A DNA stretch of 64,000 bases from the NCBI GenBank assembly GCA_947645195.1, contig CANSGD010000056.1, positions 1,116,001 through 1,180,000 of the forward strand, written 5' to 3'. Shown here piece after piece: positions 46,591 through 58,689 of this stretch. The translations under genes and the position numbers were made by a program. The DNA is from Patellifolia procumbens. Its lineage: Eukaryota; Streptophyta; Magnoliopsida; Caryophyllales; Amaranthaceae. The notes below the pieces were generated by a model. It saw only the letters and a list, made by a program, of their open reading frames with translations. It ran no database searches and was not told where the DNA came from. The stretch's first letter is position 1, and each line of letters begins with the position of its first letter.

Positions 46591-46792
46591 CTTCCTCCGC
46601 TTTTTATTACTTGCATCATTTTCATTTTTAGAAGTTGCAAAATTAATTGCATCATTTCCTCTTAGGAAAATACTTCTTCTCTACCTATCTCCAATCACAT
46701 GGTGTCCCCCTTTTTCCCTCTCTCTATCTCTCTCCTCTCCTTAATTCTTGTGCACATACTTAATGATGTAAGTATAAAAAAAATGTAGGAAG
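46591..46792. mobile_element. Stowaway-like MITE, 202 bp
   Basis: Flanked by TA. The ends are inverted: CTTCCTCCGCTTTTTATTAC on the left, CTTCCTACATTTTTTTTATA read on minus from the right. Size, TA target and CTTCCTCCG end fit Tc1/mariner-type Stowaway. Confidence 0.75.
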
Positions 46793-46807
46793 TATATATA
46801 TATAATA

Positions 46808-48574
46808 GGAAAAATTGTCAGGAATAAGTCAACCTTTGCGTTGACCGCTTCTAACAAGTCAACTTTAACTTATTCCAGTAACAAGTAGACCTTGTAGCCA
46901 CTTTTGCTTTTAACAAGTTTTTTTACCGGTGACCTAGTACTAACTTATTAGCTTAGGTGACTTGTCCACGTATCTTATTCCTATTAGTTCTAATTAATTA
47001 TTTATTTTAAATTTTATATCACTTTTTTTTCTCTCTCTTCCTCCATCCCTAACCACCATAGCACCACATCCTCTTTTTCTCTCTCCTCTTTTCACAGCAC
47101 CAGCTCTCTGTTTTTTCCATCCTCGAAAACCACCACCTCCCTATTGAAACCAATGGAAGAGAACCCAAAACAGCACTCAAATTGAAAGGGAAAAAGAGCA
47201 GAATCCAAAAGAGTTGTCGCTGATAGGTAAAGCAATGGATTTTCATAAGAGTTTAAATTAGATTTTGGAGATGATGGGGATTCGACTGAAGAGAATGAGA
47301 TACGCCGAAGTTAAATCAGGATGGTGAAATGAATTTTATTGGTGTTGTGGAATTAATCATTTAATGCTCCAAATCTCATATTGAAGAAACCAATATAATC
47401 TTTTAGCAACTACGACAAAGTGGTTTCACAATCTGTGAAATAGTCCATACCAAAACTTTGATGAAGTTCTAAAAAAGTAAAACAACATTAACTAGGTAGA
47501 TACTCAAAATCTGAATTATACCTACCTACACTGAAAATCAAAGATAAAGGAATTTTTTTTTTGTTTGAAAGAAGGCAAAACAACACCAACAACAATACAG
47601 CAAGTTTGTGTTATTGTTGTTTGCCGCAAACTAAAGGCAATCATGCTATCTATTTGATTATGTTACATGGTGATGGGTTATGTGATAGAATCAACATTAA
47701 AGAAAAGAAATAGGCAATCTTCTTTGACAGCAAATGAGAGAAAAGGTAAGGAGGAAACCTTAGCAGGGGCATAACCAGAACACCCGAAATTGATGTTATA
47801 TTCTCATTTAGACAATTAAACAAACAATTGGTGGGTAAAAGTAGTTTCAGAACACCATCCTTGACCTTAACACAAAAACCCACTTCTTCAATACAAAGCT
47901 GTACTAAATGAATCACAGGATTCCGAAAATTCACGTATACCCAATATCAAGATCAGGATAAAAGTAGATACTTTACCAGCAACAGAAATAATAAAATAAA
48001 GGAAAGTTGGATAGAAAAGAAAAAACCATAACCACCACGGTGGTTGAGCTTGGCTTGGACGATCATGGTGGACATGAAATGAGAAGCCTCACGAGCATAA
48101 TTGTTAAACCCTGAATGTCGGCTTCATGAGCGACATTTCATTTTTCTCTTCAAATTTGGAGCGGGACTTCCATGGCAAAGGCCTTAAGCATCTGGTAACG
48201 ACCCCGAAAACCACCACCTCCCTGCTTTCTCCTCTTTTGGTGGATTGATTTCAGTGAGAGTGGTGGTGTGGGTGTGGGTGTGGGTGTAGGTGACGGTGAG
48301 GGTGTGGACGTTGGGGTGGGGAAGAGGGAGAGAGTTTTTTTGTTTTTCTTTTTTTGTTTTTTTGTTTTTTTTCAATATAAAGTTTTAAATTTAAATGGTT
48401 AATAGAGTGACATGTGTCCCTTTAACCTGTTAAACAGGTTACTAAGAGATAAAAGCGGTAAAAACTTGTAAAAAGTAAAAGTGGTTACAAGGTCTACTTG
48501 TTACTAGAATAAGTTAAGGTTGACTTGTTAGAAGCGGTCAACGCAAAGGTTGACTTATTCCTGACAATTTTTCC
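46808..48574. mobile_element. Long-TIR MULE, 1,767 bp, no transposase
   Basis: Target duplication TATATAATA at 46799-46807 and 48575-48583. The terminal inverted repeats are about 150-160 bp and very similar (GGAAAAATTGTCAGGAATAA to about 46965; right arm about 48405-48574). The interior carries unique-looking sequence (47040-48390) with a GT-repeat-rich stretch at 48255-48310 and short frames on minus, none recognised. The structure is that of a Pack-MULE, so the interior may be captured host DNA; I cannot name a source gene. Confidence 0.8.
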
Positions 48575-49116
48575 TATATAATATGGACCTAGTTTTTGGA
48601 TTTTAAAATAATAAATGGGCCTTTGGATTGGATGGCATGTTTTAAAAAAATGATTTGGGCTTAGTGGGCTCATAATTTTATTAGAGAAAAAGGGTTTTAA
48701 AAGTAGTCATCATATTTTCAAAACCCTAACCAAACTCTCTCCCTCTTCTACATCTTTTACAAGGTTTATAGTTTTGTTCTCATGATTCGTTGTTTATAGT
48801 TGTTCATGAAAAGTATGTTTTTATATTTATGCATGTTTGTTACATGATTTAAAACTAGTTTCGGGATTTGTGAAAAAGAAAAATTAAATCTTTATATTAT
48901 TTAATGATTTCCGGTTGTAGGATTTGTGGGGAGGGGGGATTAAGTGGCGCCAGCGGCAGCAGTTGTTGTCGGTGTTGTAGGGACGCGCGTGGCTGCTGTT
49001 GTCTATCTATTTTCCAAAAAAATTAATATTTTTATTTTTGAAAATTAATTTTCTGATTATATAAATTTTCCTAAATTACGTATTTTGGATATTTTAGATG
49101 GACTCTTATCTAAAAA

Positions 49117-50247
49117 GGGTGATTTGTTATACAATGAGTACGAACTAGAGACCGGATATCACCACCCCAAGGCACGGAAACTACGCTTTCCTACTAGTTT
49201 ATGTCTCGCCTCTAGGATCACCGGGTTACACAAAACAACCAATGAGATATAATGGAGTAAAGTAATTCAATTCTATGATATTGAAAATGAATGAAAAAAG
49301 CTTGTGTTTCATGTGTTTATGAATGACACTCAATAAATTCTGACATTTTGTGGAGCAAGCAATTGATAGAGTTTTGAGAGAGAGTGAATTTCTATCTATC
49401 TCCTATTGTATGTGCCAAGGATCCGTATATAATCCTTCAACATCAGAGTAGTTATCATGCATTAAAACCGTGCAAAAACCGCCCCAAGACCAAGTCATAA
49501 GGATACAACGGCTATAAACCACCCACTAGCAAGATAACTACCCACTAAAAAGGTAACCACTCAGTATCAAGATAACTACCCACTAGCAAGGTAACCACCC
49601 ACTAGCAAGATAATCACCCACCACATGGGTAACTACCCATTATTTGCATCCATGTATAACCGCCTATTGTTTTCAGCCTCTTGCGAGTCATGACTAGCGA
49701 TATATAAACTAAATCTCTGAAAAATCGTACGTAGGACCTCCTCCTCTTCCTATGCAACCCACATACAATAACTTAACCCATTACACTATAAATGTTCCTA
49801 CAATACTCCTCCCATTTGTAGGGTAATGTTGAAAGGTATGCTTGTGCATCATGAACCTATCTAAAGAATGAATTTCAACTAGTAAAAGTAAACTTTACAA
49901 CATTTACGATTGAAATGATGGACTATACTTTGAATCATACAATCACTATAAATCATTGAAGATACAAATACACACACGCACAAAACTAAGTTCTTGAACC
50001 TCTGACACCTTAGACGCCTCGGTGTGCATATCCATTCGTGAGCATTCCAAGTCAATCCTAGTGTTGGTGAAGCGGCCAAACCCCTAGCTCATATAGGTAA
50101 ATCCTTACGCACATGCTCCTACTATTGAGCACTTATCAATGATTTATTAAGAAACTTAATTCAACCTCCTTCACATTGCAGTAACAAGAACTAACCTCGG
50201 GATATAAATTACACAAGTGCTCCCAACCTTTAAGAAAAGTACTATCC
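49117..50247 (-). mobile_element. Possible copia-type LTR and adjacent 3' sequence
   Basis: On minus, a purine tract CAAATGGGAGGAGTAT precedes TGTAGGAACATTTATAGTG (from 49802), which would be a 3' LTR running down to about 49.12 kb. 49803-50247 would then be the element's 3' untranslated part; no coding recognised there. No target duplication found. Low confidence in the family. Confidence 0.35.
49515..49655. repeat. Irregular tandem repeat of AACTACCCACTAGCAAG words
   Basis: About six imperfect units of 20-25 bases (GATAACTACCCACTAGCAAG, GGTAACCACCCACTAGCAAG and variants). Spacer lengths are absent, so it is not a CRISPR-like array. Confidence 0.7.
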
Positions 50248-53200
50248 TGTAACACCCCGAGTCCCCGACAATTCTCTCTTTATAAAACATATATTTTTCC
50301 AACAAAAATAGAGAATTATCAAAGCATTATCGCCCGTGTGATAACGTATCAACTTACTCAGAATTTTGCAGCAAAAAACATTAAACCTTTAATAAATACT
50401 TAAAATCATAATAACTATCAAAACATTATCCAAGCTTCAAACGTACGTTAAAACCAACTTAAAGAGCATAAGTAATCCGTAAAGTCAACTTTTCTATTAC
50501 TTTCTACACCATGGTTCGGAAACTAAACTTTCTATCTTTGGAGGAATACTCTCCCATTCCAACCAATCTCAACAAAAGTTTAGATAAAAAAGCCTTATTA
50601 AAACTCTTTTAGTAATTTATAACATATCCTTTTAAAACTATACTTCAATCATTAAAACTAAACTTCAATCTTTAAAAATATACTCAACTAAAATGAGTTT
50701 AAGACCTTTACAAAACTCTTCTCGTACCTATAATGTGTTAATAATACATCTTACCTTTTTAACTTTGGTTCTTCATTTATAAAATATTTAAGTAATAAAT
50801 CTTACCTTTTGAAATATTTCCCGTAAACTATTAATGGTTCGAGTAGGAATCTTACCTCTCACAGATCATAGCAAGGCAACAAGCTTAGTCCAAACAGCTC
50901 CTCAGTTAAACCAAAAGCTACAATAGAATACTTGTGTACTTCGTAAATAATGCTAGACTTGAATTTAAGTAATTCTTAGTTTCATAAAGAAATCAAACTT
51001 TCCTAGCTTCGCATAAGTCATCAAACAAACGTTTCATAAACCATATAAATGACCTTTGTGTGCTAACTTGAACTTCCACATAACGTTAATAACCCTCTAA
51101 CTAAATTACCAATTAATCAAAATCCTCTTGCTTTATATAAAATCAAATCTTAAGAATCAAATATACATTTGGATACTCAAAAGTTTATTTTGAAACAATT
51201 ATATGAAAACATAGAGTTTTAAAATCAATTATATAAAATAGCAAGTTTGAGCAGAAACTGAAAATAAGCATAACCTCCTCTTAAGAAGTCTAAATTAAAC
51301 ACTTCTTGAGTCTATATCAAGTAAAATTTCAATACAAACAACTTTTGTGAAATAGTATTTTTTTCTAAAAATGCCCAAAACTATCCAAAAATACAATTGA
51401 CGAAACTAGCTTATAATCCTTACGAATTACATCACTATTTTTCTTTGAAGAACAATAAGTTTGATCTTCAAACTAGTAATATAATCGGATAATCATATAA
51501 TGGCTACAAGTTTATTGTAGCCACTATACTAAACATCTAATTAAACCTTTCACTCAATCATTCATACACAAAACCTTAAAATAAAAAATCCCCAATTCGA
51601 TTTCAATTCACAAACCCTAACTTCATAAACTTGATAATGATCGAAATTCAATGATGAATTCCACTTACCCACAAATAAGAAACATTAGGGATGAGAAAAT
51701 CAGGAAAAACAGCCCATAGAAACGTGTACTAAGCTCCCAAATGAAACAACACGTCCCTTGCTTCCTCTCTATTATGCGCCGCCTACTTTGACTGCCAACC
51801 GTGGTGGTTGCGGTGGTTGTCCTCATCGGAATCGAAGCCGAACATCATCTCTTCTCTTCCTTCGCCCACCTTTTCTTCTTCTTCGTTCTCTCCTCTCTTT
51901 ATCTTCATGGTTCTCTTCTCCCTCTTTCCTTCTATTCACCTATATTTTTCCCTTCTGATAGTGTTTTTATTTTTTTCTTCCCTTCTTGTTTCTTTCATTT
52001 CCTTTTCCTTCTTAATCTAATTTCCACCTTATATATCTACTTGGCCAATTTACCTTAATTTCCACTTTTAAACATAAATGTGTGTGTGTGTACATATATA
52101 TATATATCGTCCAAAATATAATTTATCAATTAAAAAGAATCCATATCAAAATAATAATAACTCAAACTCATTAAAAGAACTATACACAACTTTTCACAAA
52201 GACATTCCATTAAATATTACAATATAGTTATTAAATAAATATAATTTTCTTTCCAAGAATCAAATTATATTTCTTCTAACAAAAACATGAGACATATTAA
52301 TATATGCCGAGCTAATAATCATAATTGTTTGATCCACTAAAAAGGGACTTAGATGAAAAAATGCCCCAAGCCCATCTTCAGGTTGCTAGTGGTTTAACAA
52401 TTAATAAAGTGCTCTTTAAAATAGGGGTATTACAATATACCACCCTCACAAAAATCTTCGTCGTCGAAACTTATAAACAAAGAGATTTATCAAAATCAAA
52501 ATCAACAATAAAAACCAAGAATGAATTATCCTTTCTTTAAAGACAAACAATTAATAGTAATATAATGAAAGATTGAAGCCATAGTAACCACAACCGAATA
52601 CCCGTTACAATTGTAAACTGAACCAAAGCTATTAAATTATCCCCTCCACAAAATAAGTTTTGTCCCAAAACTCTTACCACGCTTACACCACACACTCTAA
52701 CTAACTAATCGTTAAAGATATCGTTACATATAACATTCACATAAATACACATTGTCACATGAGTGCATAAAAAACTATATAATATCGCACAACTCCACAC
52801 ATAGCAAGAGATATTTAAGGAGCATAACTACTCTCGAAACGTTTCAAAATTCTTTCAATATAAACCAAACATTTTCACTCTTTACTGTTAAGTAGATCAT
52901 GTTTATTTCAAACTATTTCAAAACCTTTTTAAATATTTTCGATGATAAGAGAGATTTTCACCTAACTAAACCAAAACTAATTATTTTAACACAAATCCAA
53001 CGAGCGATAATGTGATGATGGGAAAACATTCAAGATATAAACGCTAGTTACTATAATCTAATAATAGTGACAACTCCATTACTAAACCAAAGCTATTATA
53101 CTCTTCCCCTCCTTAAATAAGAATTGCCACCAAACCTAAATCTTACGTTCACTCTCATAAGGACAAATAAATTCACAATTGTTTCTAAACTAGTTTCCTC

Positions 53201-54723
53201 CCTCCAAGATGCCAATCAATTCACATGATTAATAAAAAAATAATTGTGGGGTTATAGACCACAAACACGCTTGTCGTGCACAGTATCTCAAATAGCTTAG
53301 TGACCTAAACATATGGTTTAACATGTACATATATAACTATGAATATACACATATTCGAATACACATCAATGCAAAAACCACATTGAACACCAAACACCTA
53401 ATTACTCACATAACTTTCTCACATAACACAAAGGAAGGCGCGAACCCTCGATGGCTTGGTTTATTTTACTCCTAACCTTTATTTGTCTCATTTTTCGACT
53501 TATTTAACTCCAATGCTTGGACATGAAAAGCCATGCGTACCTAAAAATAAAACCGCTCTCATACCATTTGTAACAACCTGGATCAACGACCAACCTAATT
53601 AAGACAAAAATGCAGCGGAAAACCTAATCCGGGCTATTACCATCACACTCACCACGAGTGTGGAGCTCTAAAACCTCGACTTATTCAAACTTTTAGATTG
53701 TAATGACTATATTAAAACCTCTAAATTCTAAAAACTATATTAAGTGAATGGTCCTAAACTTCTAAAGAACCTGTTTTGTTTTTAAAATCCAACTAAAAAT
53801 TCGGCGTAGTTCTGTTTGTAATACGGACCGCCTAAAACATAATATAGGACTCGCGACCTATTCATAAACCTGTATCCTTAAAATCCAGCAACCAAAACCA
53901 ATCTAAACTTTACAAACCCAAAAAAAAAAATTTAATTTAATTACAAGTTAATTGTTAACTATAATGTTACAAAGCCGATTGTCCTCGTTGAGATATAAAA
54001 ACATAAATAACACACATCAAACCTTCTTCAATAAAACTACCTTCATGTACCTGCATATACCAGCACGTAGTATCAGCCAGTTAAGATTACATAATGTAAA
54101 GCCAAATATATTTGCATGTAGGATACATTAATCATATCCTACAAATCATTTTCAATTCAAAACATATAAGTAAAATAAAAAACTTTATAAAACCGTCGGT
54201 ATTTCTTTTGTAAAAAAAATCCTTTCTTTTCTATTTCTAAATCGAATCCTTTCTATTTCCTTATTTAAATCAAATCGTTTCTTTTTCCTTTTATCAAATC
54301 TTTCCTTTTTCCTTTTCTAAGTGAATCATTTCTTTCCTTTTTCTTTCATGAAGAAAGAGTCATAAACCTATGTAATGGAATGAACTTTCTTGCCTTTGGG
54401 GTAGCTAGGCCCTCTGAATAACTATAGACAAAGACCCCTAGTGTCTTCACCCTACATATGGCCAAACCGCATGAGAAGATCTAAATCTAAGGTACTAATC
54501 AACGTACCCCCAACTATCCTACATCTGTAAAGTCGAGGCAAACCCGACGAAGTTCCAATTCGTTGAGATACCACTTAAGCAATCCCACAACTTTGAAAAC
54601 ACAAAACTATTCTCGGAGATACCACATAGGCAATCCAATAACTTTGCAAACAAAGAAACAATCTATAAATCTTCTTGACATTTTGCAACTTTTCGATTAC
54701 TTTATGTACTGTGGTTCAGAAAC
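50248..54723 (-). mobile_element. Element E, copy 2
   Basis: Same layout as copy 1 at 13679-17599 and close to it throughout: 3' LTR 50248-52434 complete (minus ends TGTAATACCCC and GGGGTGTTACA), internal part 52435-53568 without coding, 5' LTR from 53569, cut at 54723 by element D. Differences from copy 1 include extra blocks at about 51508-51680, 51960-52100 and 52328-52395, and small gaps. The insertion point of D (after GGTTCAGAAAC) is the same as in copy 1. Confidence 0.65.
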
Positions 54724-55135
54724 TAATAAGAGGTTTTAAGTGTTTCGTTAAGGAACTAACAACAACTTTCCGAACAATATATATAATCCTAACAAGCAAC
54801 TACTATGAACGTAGCAATGACAAATCAAGGGTCGAACCACAAAGAAATAGGGATTGACCAAGGTCTATTAAGTCTAAAACTATCTAAGTCAAGGGTATTT
54901 GGGGTGTGAAGGAATGATTAACTATGACCTCATAACTAGCCATAAATAACAACTAACAATCAAGTGTGAGAAGTGAATATAATAAGGAAAACACTAGAGT
55001 TCGGACTACTCGCATGAATCCGGGCTAGGAAACAACAACCTATACAATCACAGTTCAAAGGAGAATAACATGCAAAGTTAAGTTTTCCTCTAAAATATCC
55101 GAGTTCTCTCTCAAATGGACCTCAAGAGTAATCAA

Positions 55136-56340
55136 GGCGAATAAGGTTGCAATGATCGCTCAAGGGTCAAGGCTCAATTCTGTTGAAAAATCCTACCATA
55201 GGCTTGCATATCTTCTCACTCTCCATCGCGTGAGACATAAGTTCTTTTCAAGAATCATGAGGACTTTATTAAGGTTGTAATGAAGGCTAAAGGTAAGGGT
55301 ATGGAGACATTTGAGAATTTGGTGCCAAATAGGGGAAAGGGAAGCTTCCTAAATCAACACCATCTACACAAACGCTAACCTGAGACCATCTAACTTTGTT
55401 ACAACCACTTAACCAACGAATAATACCTCCTCCAATAGCATCTCCTGATATCTCTTTATTAAGCACTAAGAACAAAACCACATTTATTTTGTTAGGATGT
55501 TTGATGTTCCTATTTTTTTTTTTGTAATGTTTTTATTTGCTTTTCCCCCTTTTTATTTCTTTTTATAACTAATAAGGGAAAGAGATAGGAGACCAATCAA
55601 GAAGTGGGGAGGAGGTGAACTCAACACAAAACGAGAGTTCAACCAAAACACACATCATACAACCAACTCAAATCACTATCAAAGCACTGAATCACAAGAA
55701 ATACCTCTCACCAATCTAGCTTTTAAATCCCCTAGGTTAAAAAATGGGTTATAGGCTAAAGATGCGGTTAAACAAGAAAACAGGCTTAGGCTTATGAGGG
55801 TGACAAAGGAGATAAGATCATGCAGGTGGCATTTGGCAATGTAGTTCAAATATATATCGAACGCCTCAATCATATTCAAGAAACAATCAATACAATTTCA
55901 AGGAGAATGAATGCAAGTTCTAGTGAAAATTCGTCAATGGAGAGCATCAAAAAACAAGTAGATAAGACTGAAAAGATGTCAATCTTTAAGGCTATAAGAA
56001 CATGCTCTCACAAAAGGTATAGGTACCACCATCCGTCAAGCCACACAAGAGGGAGACCATTCATAACACAACCCAACAATTCCTTGACCTACGAGAAACT
56101 ATCAAAGGATTTCTTTTTTTTGGTATTCAGGTCATCAAGAAAAGACATGCGTACCAAAGACGGAGTTATAACCTAAATGCAATCTATATGCACATGCAAG
56201 ACTACATGATTCAACATGCACCCTAAACATGATACTAAATGCTAAAATGCAATCTAAACATGACACTAATATGCAACTAATGCAAACTATATGCAACTAA
56301 TATATACATCCTCCCCTAAGCTAAACTACACAGTGTCCTC
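55136..56340 (-). other. Element D' 3' noncoding region
   Basis: The reverse complement of the A noncoding region (about 26750-28030). It contains a polypurine-like CTCCCCTAAGCT at about 56312, ATGCA-AC-TATATGCA words at 56180-56310, and T-rich runs. Short frames here (e.g. 55820-56176) are not recognised. Confidence 0.65.
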
Positions 56341-56559
56341 ACAGTGGGTAGTCAAATGATATCAATAGCTAGGGAGTGGAAAATGCCACTTAGTGGTCGC
56401 ATGGGGCTGGAAGCTAGAGCTACCAGGATACCAACCACTGCAGCTAGCCCAACCCTGCAAATTAGAGCGAAGACCTCTAAACTCCAAGGTCATCGCGGAG
56501 AAACTCTCCTACATGGATTGGTAGTATTGGTGACTAGCCGATTGGGAATCCTATAGGGA

Positions 56560-57771
56560 ACGAACATCTGACCTGAGGGACTGAACGACCATTCGTAGGC
56601 CTCCAAACCCTTACTAGAGGGCAACCAGCTGCTGCTCCACTAAACCAAATGACCCATGAGAGGCCTACTGCTCCATCGATCCAAATGCCCCATGGGGGCT
56701 TGTTCACCATCTACTCGACCATCCCTATCCGTATCCTCCTCCGCATCCTCATTGGCCCTAGGTGGCCACTCAAAATCTGGCTCGAAGATCAAGTTTGCTT
56801 GATTGTAGATGGGTGCCTTGAAGGTGTCGGGAAGGATGATGCAGTCTTGGTTGTTCACCTTCCAGGTATACCCGTTGTTCTGCCCTCGAGGGGTGATCCA
56901 CTACATGGTCTGATAGGCACTCAAGTCTTGAAGTGTGGATCCTGGAATAGCCTATAAACCAGTAACATCAACACCACGAGACAAAGCAATAATAGTAATC
57001 ATGCCACACACAACAACGTCCCTTGCCCGCTTACTAGCCGCATCCTCTAGATGCTCCATCAACCAGGCCCCAAGGTTGAGTCGTGTATCGCCCCTAATCA
57101 TGTGATGCAAAAAATAAAGCTCCCGAGAGGTAACGACACCCACACTATCACCCCTAGCGAAAAGGGTGCTACAAATGATTCGACGGGAAATGTGGAACCC
57201 GGGGCTCACTATGTTAGAGGCCTTGGAAGAGCTAGGGAGATAAGGCGACAATGTGGTGTAAACTGTGGCGAAACGTATTGATCATCAAAGGAAGATGACC
57301 ACTCACTCTTAGGTCCAATTACACCACCCTTGGGCCACCCAAATGCATCATTGACCGCCCCTATGTTCATTGTATGGGTCCGGCCAAGTGAGTTGAAAGT
57401 CATTATAAGGGGGTTCCTACTCCCTTCCTCTCTACCAACAGAAAGAGTAGAGAGGAACTCCAAAGTCAAACTCTTGTATGTGAGGGCATGCAAATTGAGC
57501 CAAGTAGTCCACCCCACCCCATAGAACAGTTGTTGAACAGCGCCTTGAACCCAAAGGGCGGTGGCGGCGTTCTCATCATAGAACTTGGTGGGCGATTCTT
57601 TCTTCGACTAAGTCGAAGAAAGGCTCGCAAATGGTCAGGGTTGGTGAAATTGATACCAAGGGTGTCGATTTAGGGAGGGTTGATAAATGGTGGAGGTGGT
57701 GGTGGTGATTGGTTACGAAGGTTGGAGGTGGAAGTTTGCCTTGACGGATTCCTTCTACTACGGGAGGCCAT
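56560..57771 (-). pseudogene. Athila ORF-1/env-like ORF, broken
   Basis: The third gene of Athila elements, placed 3' of pol. ATG 57771: MASRSRRNPSRQTSTSNLRN, a proline run, a stop, then TWLNLHALTYKSLTLEFLST, IMTFNSLGRTHTMNIGAVND, FGWPKGGVIGP, IICSTLFARGDSVGVVTSRE, LYFLHHMIRGDTRLNLGAW, and an acidic tail (NEDAEEDTDRDG). The LTLEFLSTL block fits the family Pfam calls Arabidopsis retrotransposon ORF-1 (ATHILA). I see no signal peptide or clear membrane helix, so envelope function is not supported. Stops and shifts make it dead. Confidence 0.65.
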
Positions 57772-58229
57772 GATATAAAGGTGTCGCAAACAAGGTTCAA
57801 ACAATCACCACAATGAGCACACAACCACCAACACATACAACAAGATCAACAACCACAACCTAAGGTCAACTAGGCTCACACACAAAATCAAAACAAACTC
57901 ACAACGAAGGATAGCACAACAATCGACAAACAAGTCCTAACAATCCACCAAAATTAATGAATCAACAACAACCAAACCACAACTAACCAATTAACTTCAA
58001 ACAATTAGTAAGAAATTAAGAGAAAATCACTCAAGAGAAGGAAGGAGTATACCGCTTAGATCGTGGGAGTAAATCCCGCGAATGAAGCTCTTGCAATGAT
58101 TGATGATTGTGTAGAGAGATTGTTGCCTTCCAATTTTCAAGAAAATAACCACCAAACGTTTTCCCCAAATTTATTTGTGAAGTTAGGGTTTGAGGAAAAG
58201 AAGTTTTAATGGTGATTTATGGAAGGGAA

Positions 58230-58545
58230 AGGGAGGAATATATGAAGGTGATGTAGATAGGAGAGAAAAGGAGTCAATTTGGGAATGATTTGGTGGTGAG
58301 CGATTGAGTATTGAGGGAGATTGGACTGGAGAGGAGAGGGTTTTGAGTGACGGGGGGTTCAAAATTTTGTTGAAGAATGAGAATCAGGAACCCCCCCTTG
58401 TCCGTGTTTAGTGACGGGCGAAACAGGGCAACACGGGCGTGTTGCCCTGAAATGCTGCAGGCAGTAAGTTCCTGCCGCAGGTCTAAACGGGCGAGTCTGT
58501 TTTGACACAGGCATGTAGACCTGTATACCTGCACTTTCACGTTAT
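58230..58545 (-). promoter_or_regulatory. Promoter-like module between pol and env-like ORF of D'
   Basis: GGGCAACACG-GG-CGTGTTGCCC at 58426-58447 is a 10-base inverted repeat with the same core as the D LTR words (ACACG-NN-CGTGT). Imperfect copies follow (AAACGGGCGAGT, ACACAGGCATGT, then CCTG). A TATA-like CATATATTCC on minus is near 58234. The env-like ATG is about 460 bases further on, after pyrimidine-rich leader-like sequence. Confidence 0.5.
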
Positions 58546-58689
58546 TTTTTTCTGCTTTTCTCTTTCTTTTTTCTTCTTTTTTTCTCTTTTTTTATAGTAC
58601 AGAAAATAGAAACTCAAAAAAAAAATTAAACCACCTAATCCTAAAAGAAAGAAATAAAAAAAAGAGAAATAAGCTCAAAGGCTTAGGTT

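Larger units (their letters stand above)
19463..49116 (+). mobile_element. Element C: chromodomain Ty3/gypsy element (Del/Tekay-like), split by nested insertions
   Basis: The pieces in order on + are: 5' LTR 19463-20947, leader and acidic frame, gag 22774-23760, RT part 1 30294-31099, RT/RNase H/integrase 43178-45320, chromodomain about 46035-46130, purine tract, 3' LTR from 46440. It is interrupted by an 863-bp MULE, element A, an L1 LINE that itself holds element B, a CACTA-like piece, a MITE and another MULE. Coding is full of stops and shifts, so C is the oldest element in this stack and long dead. The 5' LTR lacks its outer end, and the right boundary (about 49.1 kb) is approximate. Confidence 0.75.
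46440..49116 (+). repeat. Element C 3' LTR with two nested insertions
   Basis: It begins TGTAATACCCCGTATTTTTA after the purine tract. It holds a Stowaway MITE (46591-46792) and a MULE (46808-48574). After 48584 it resumes with TGGACCTAGTTTTTGG and transcribed-leader-like CCCTAACCAAACTCTCTCCC. The right end is not resolved. Confidence 0.55.

Noticed and set aside
48184..48375. Minus-strand frame with Lys and Thr/His runs at 48184-48375
   Set aside because: Produced by T-homopolymer and GT-repeat stretches inside the MULE; no support for a gene.
49515..49655. CRISPR-like repeat pattern
   Set aside because: Units are imperfect and contiguous, there are no unique spacers, and the DNA is plant nuclear.
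55820..56176. 118-codon + frame at 55820-56176
   Set aside because: It is antisense to the D' 3' noncoding region, matches noncoding sequence of element A in reverse, and has no recognisable domain.
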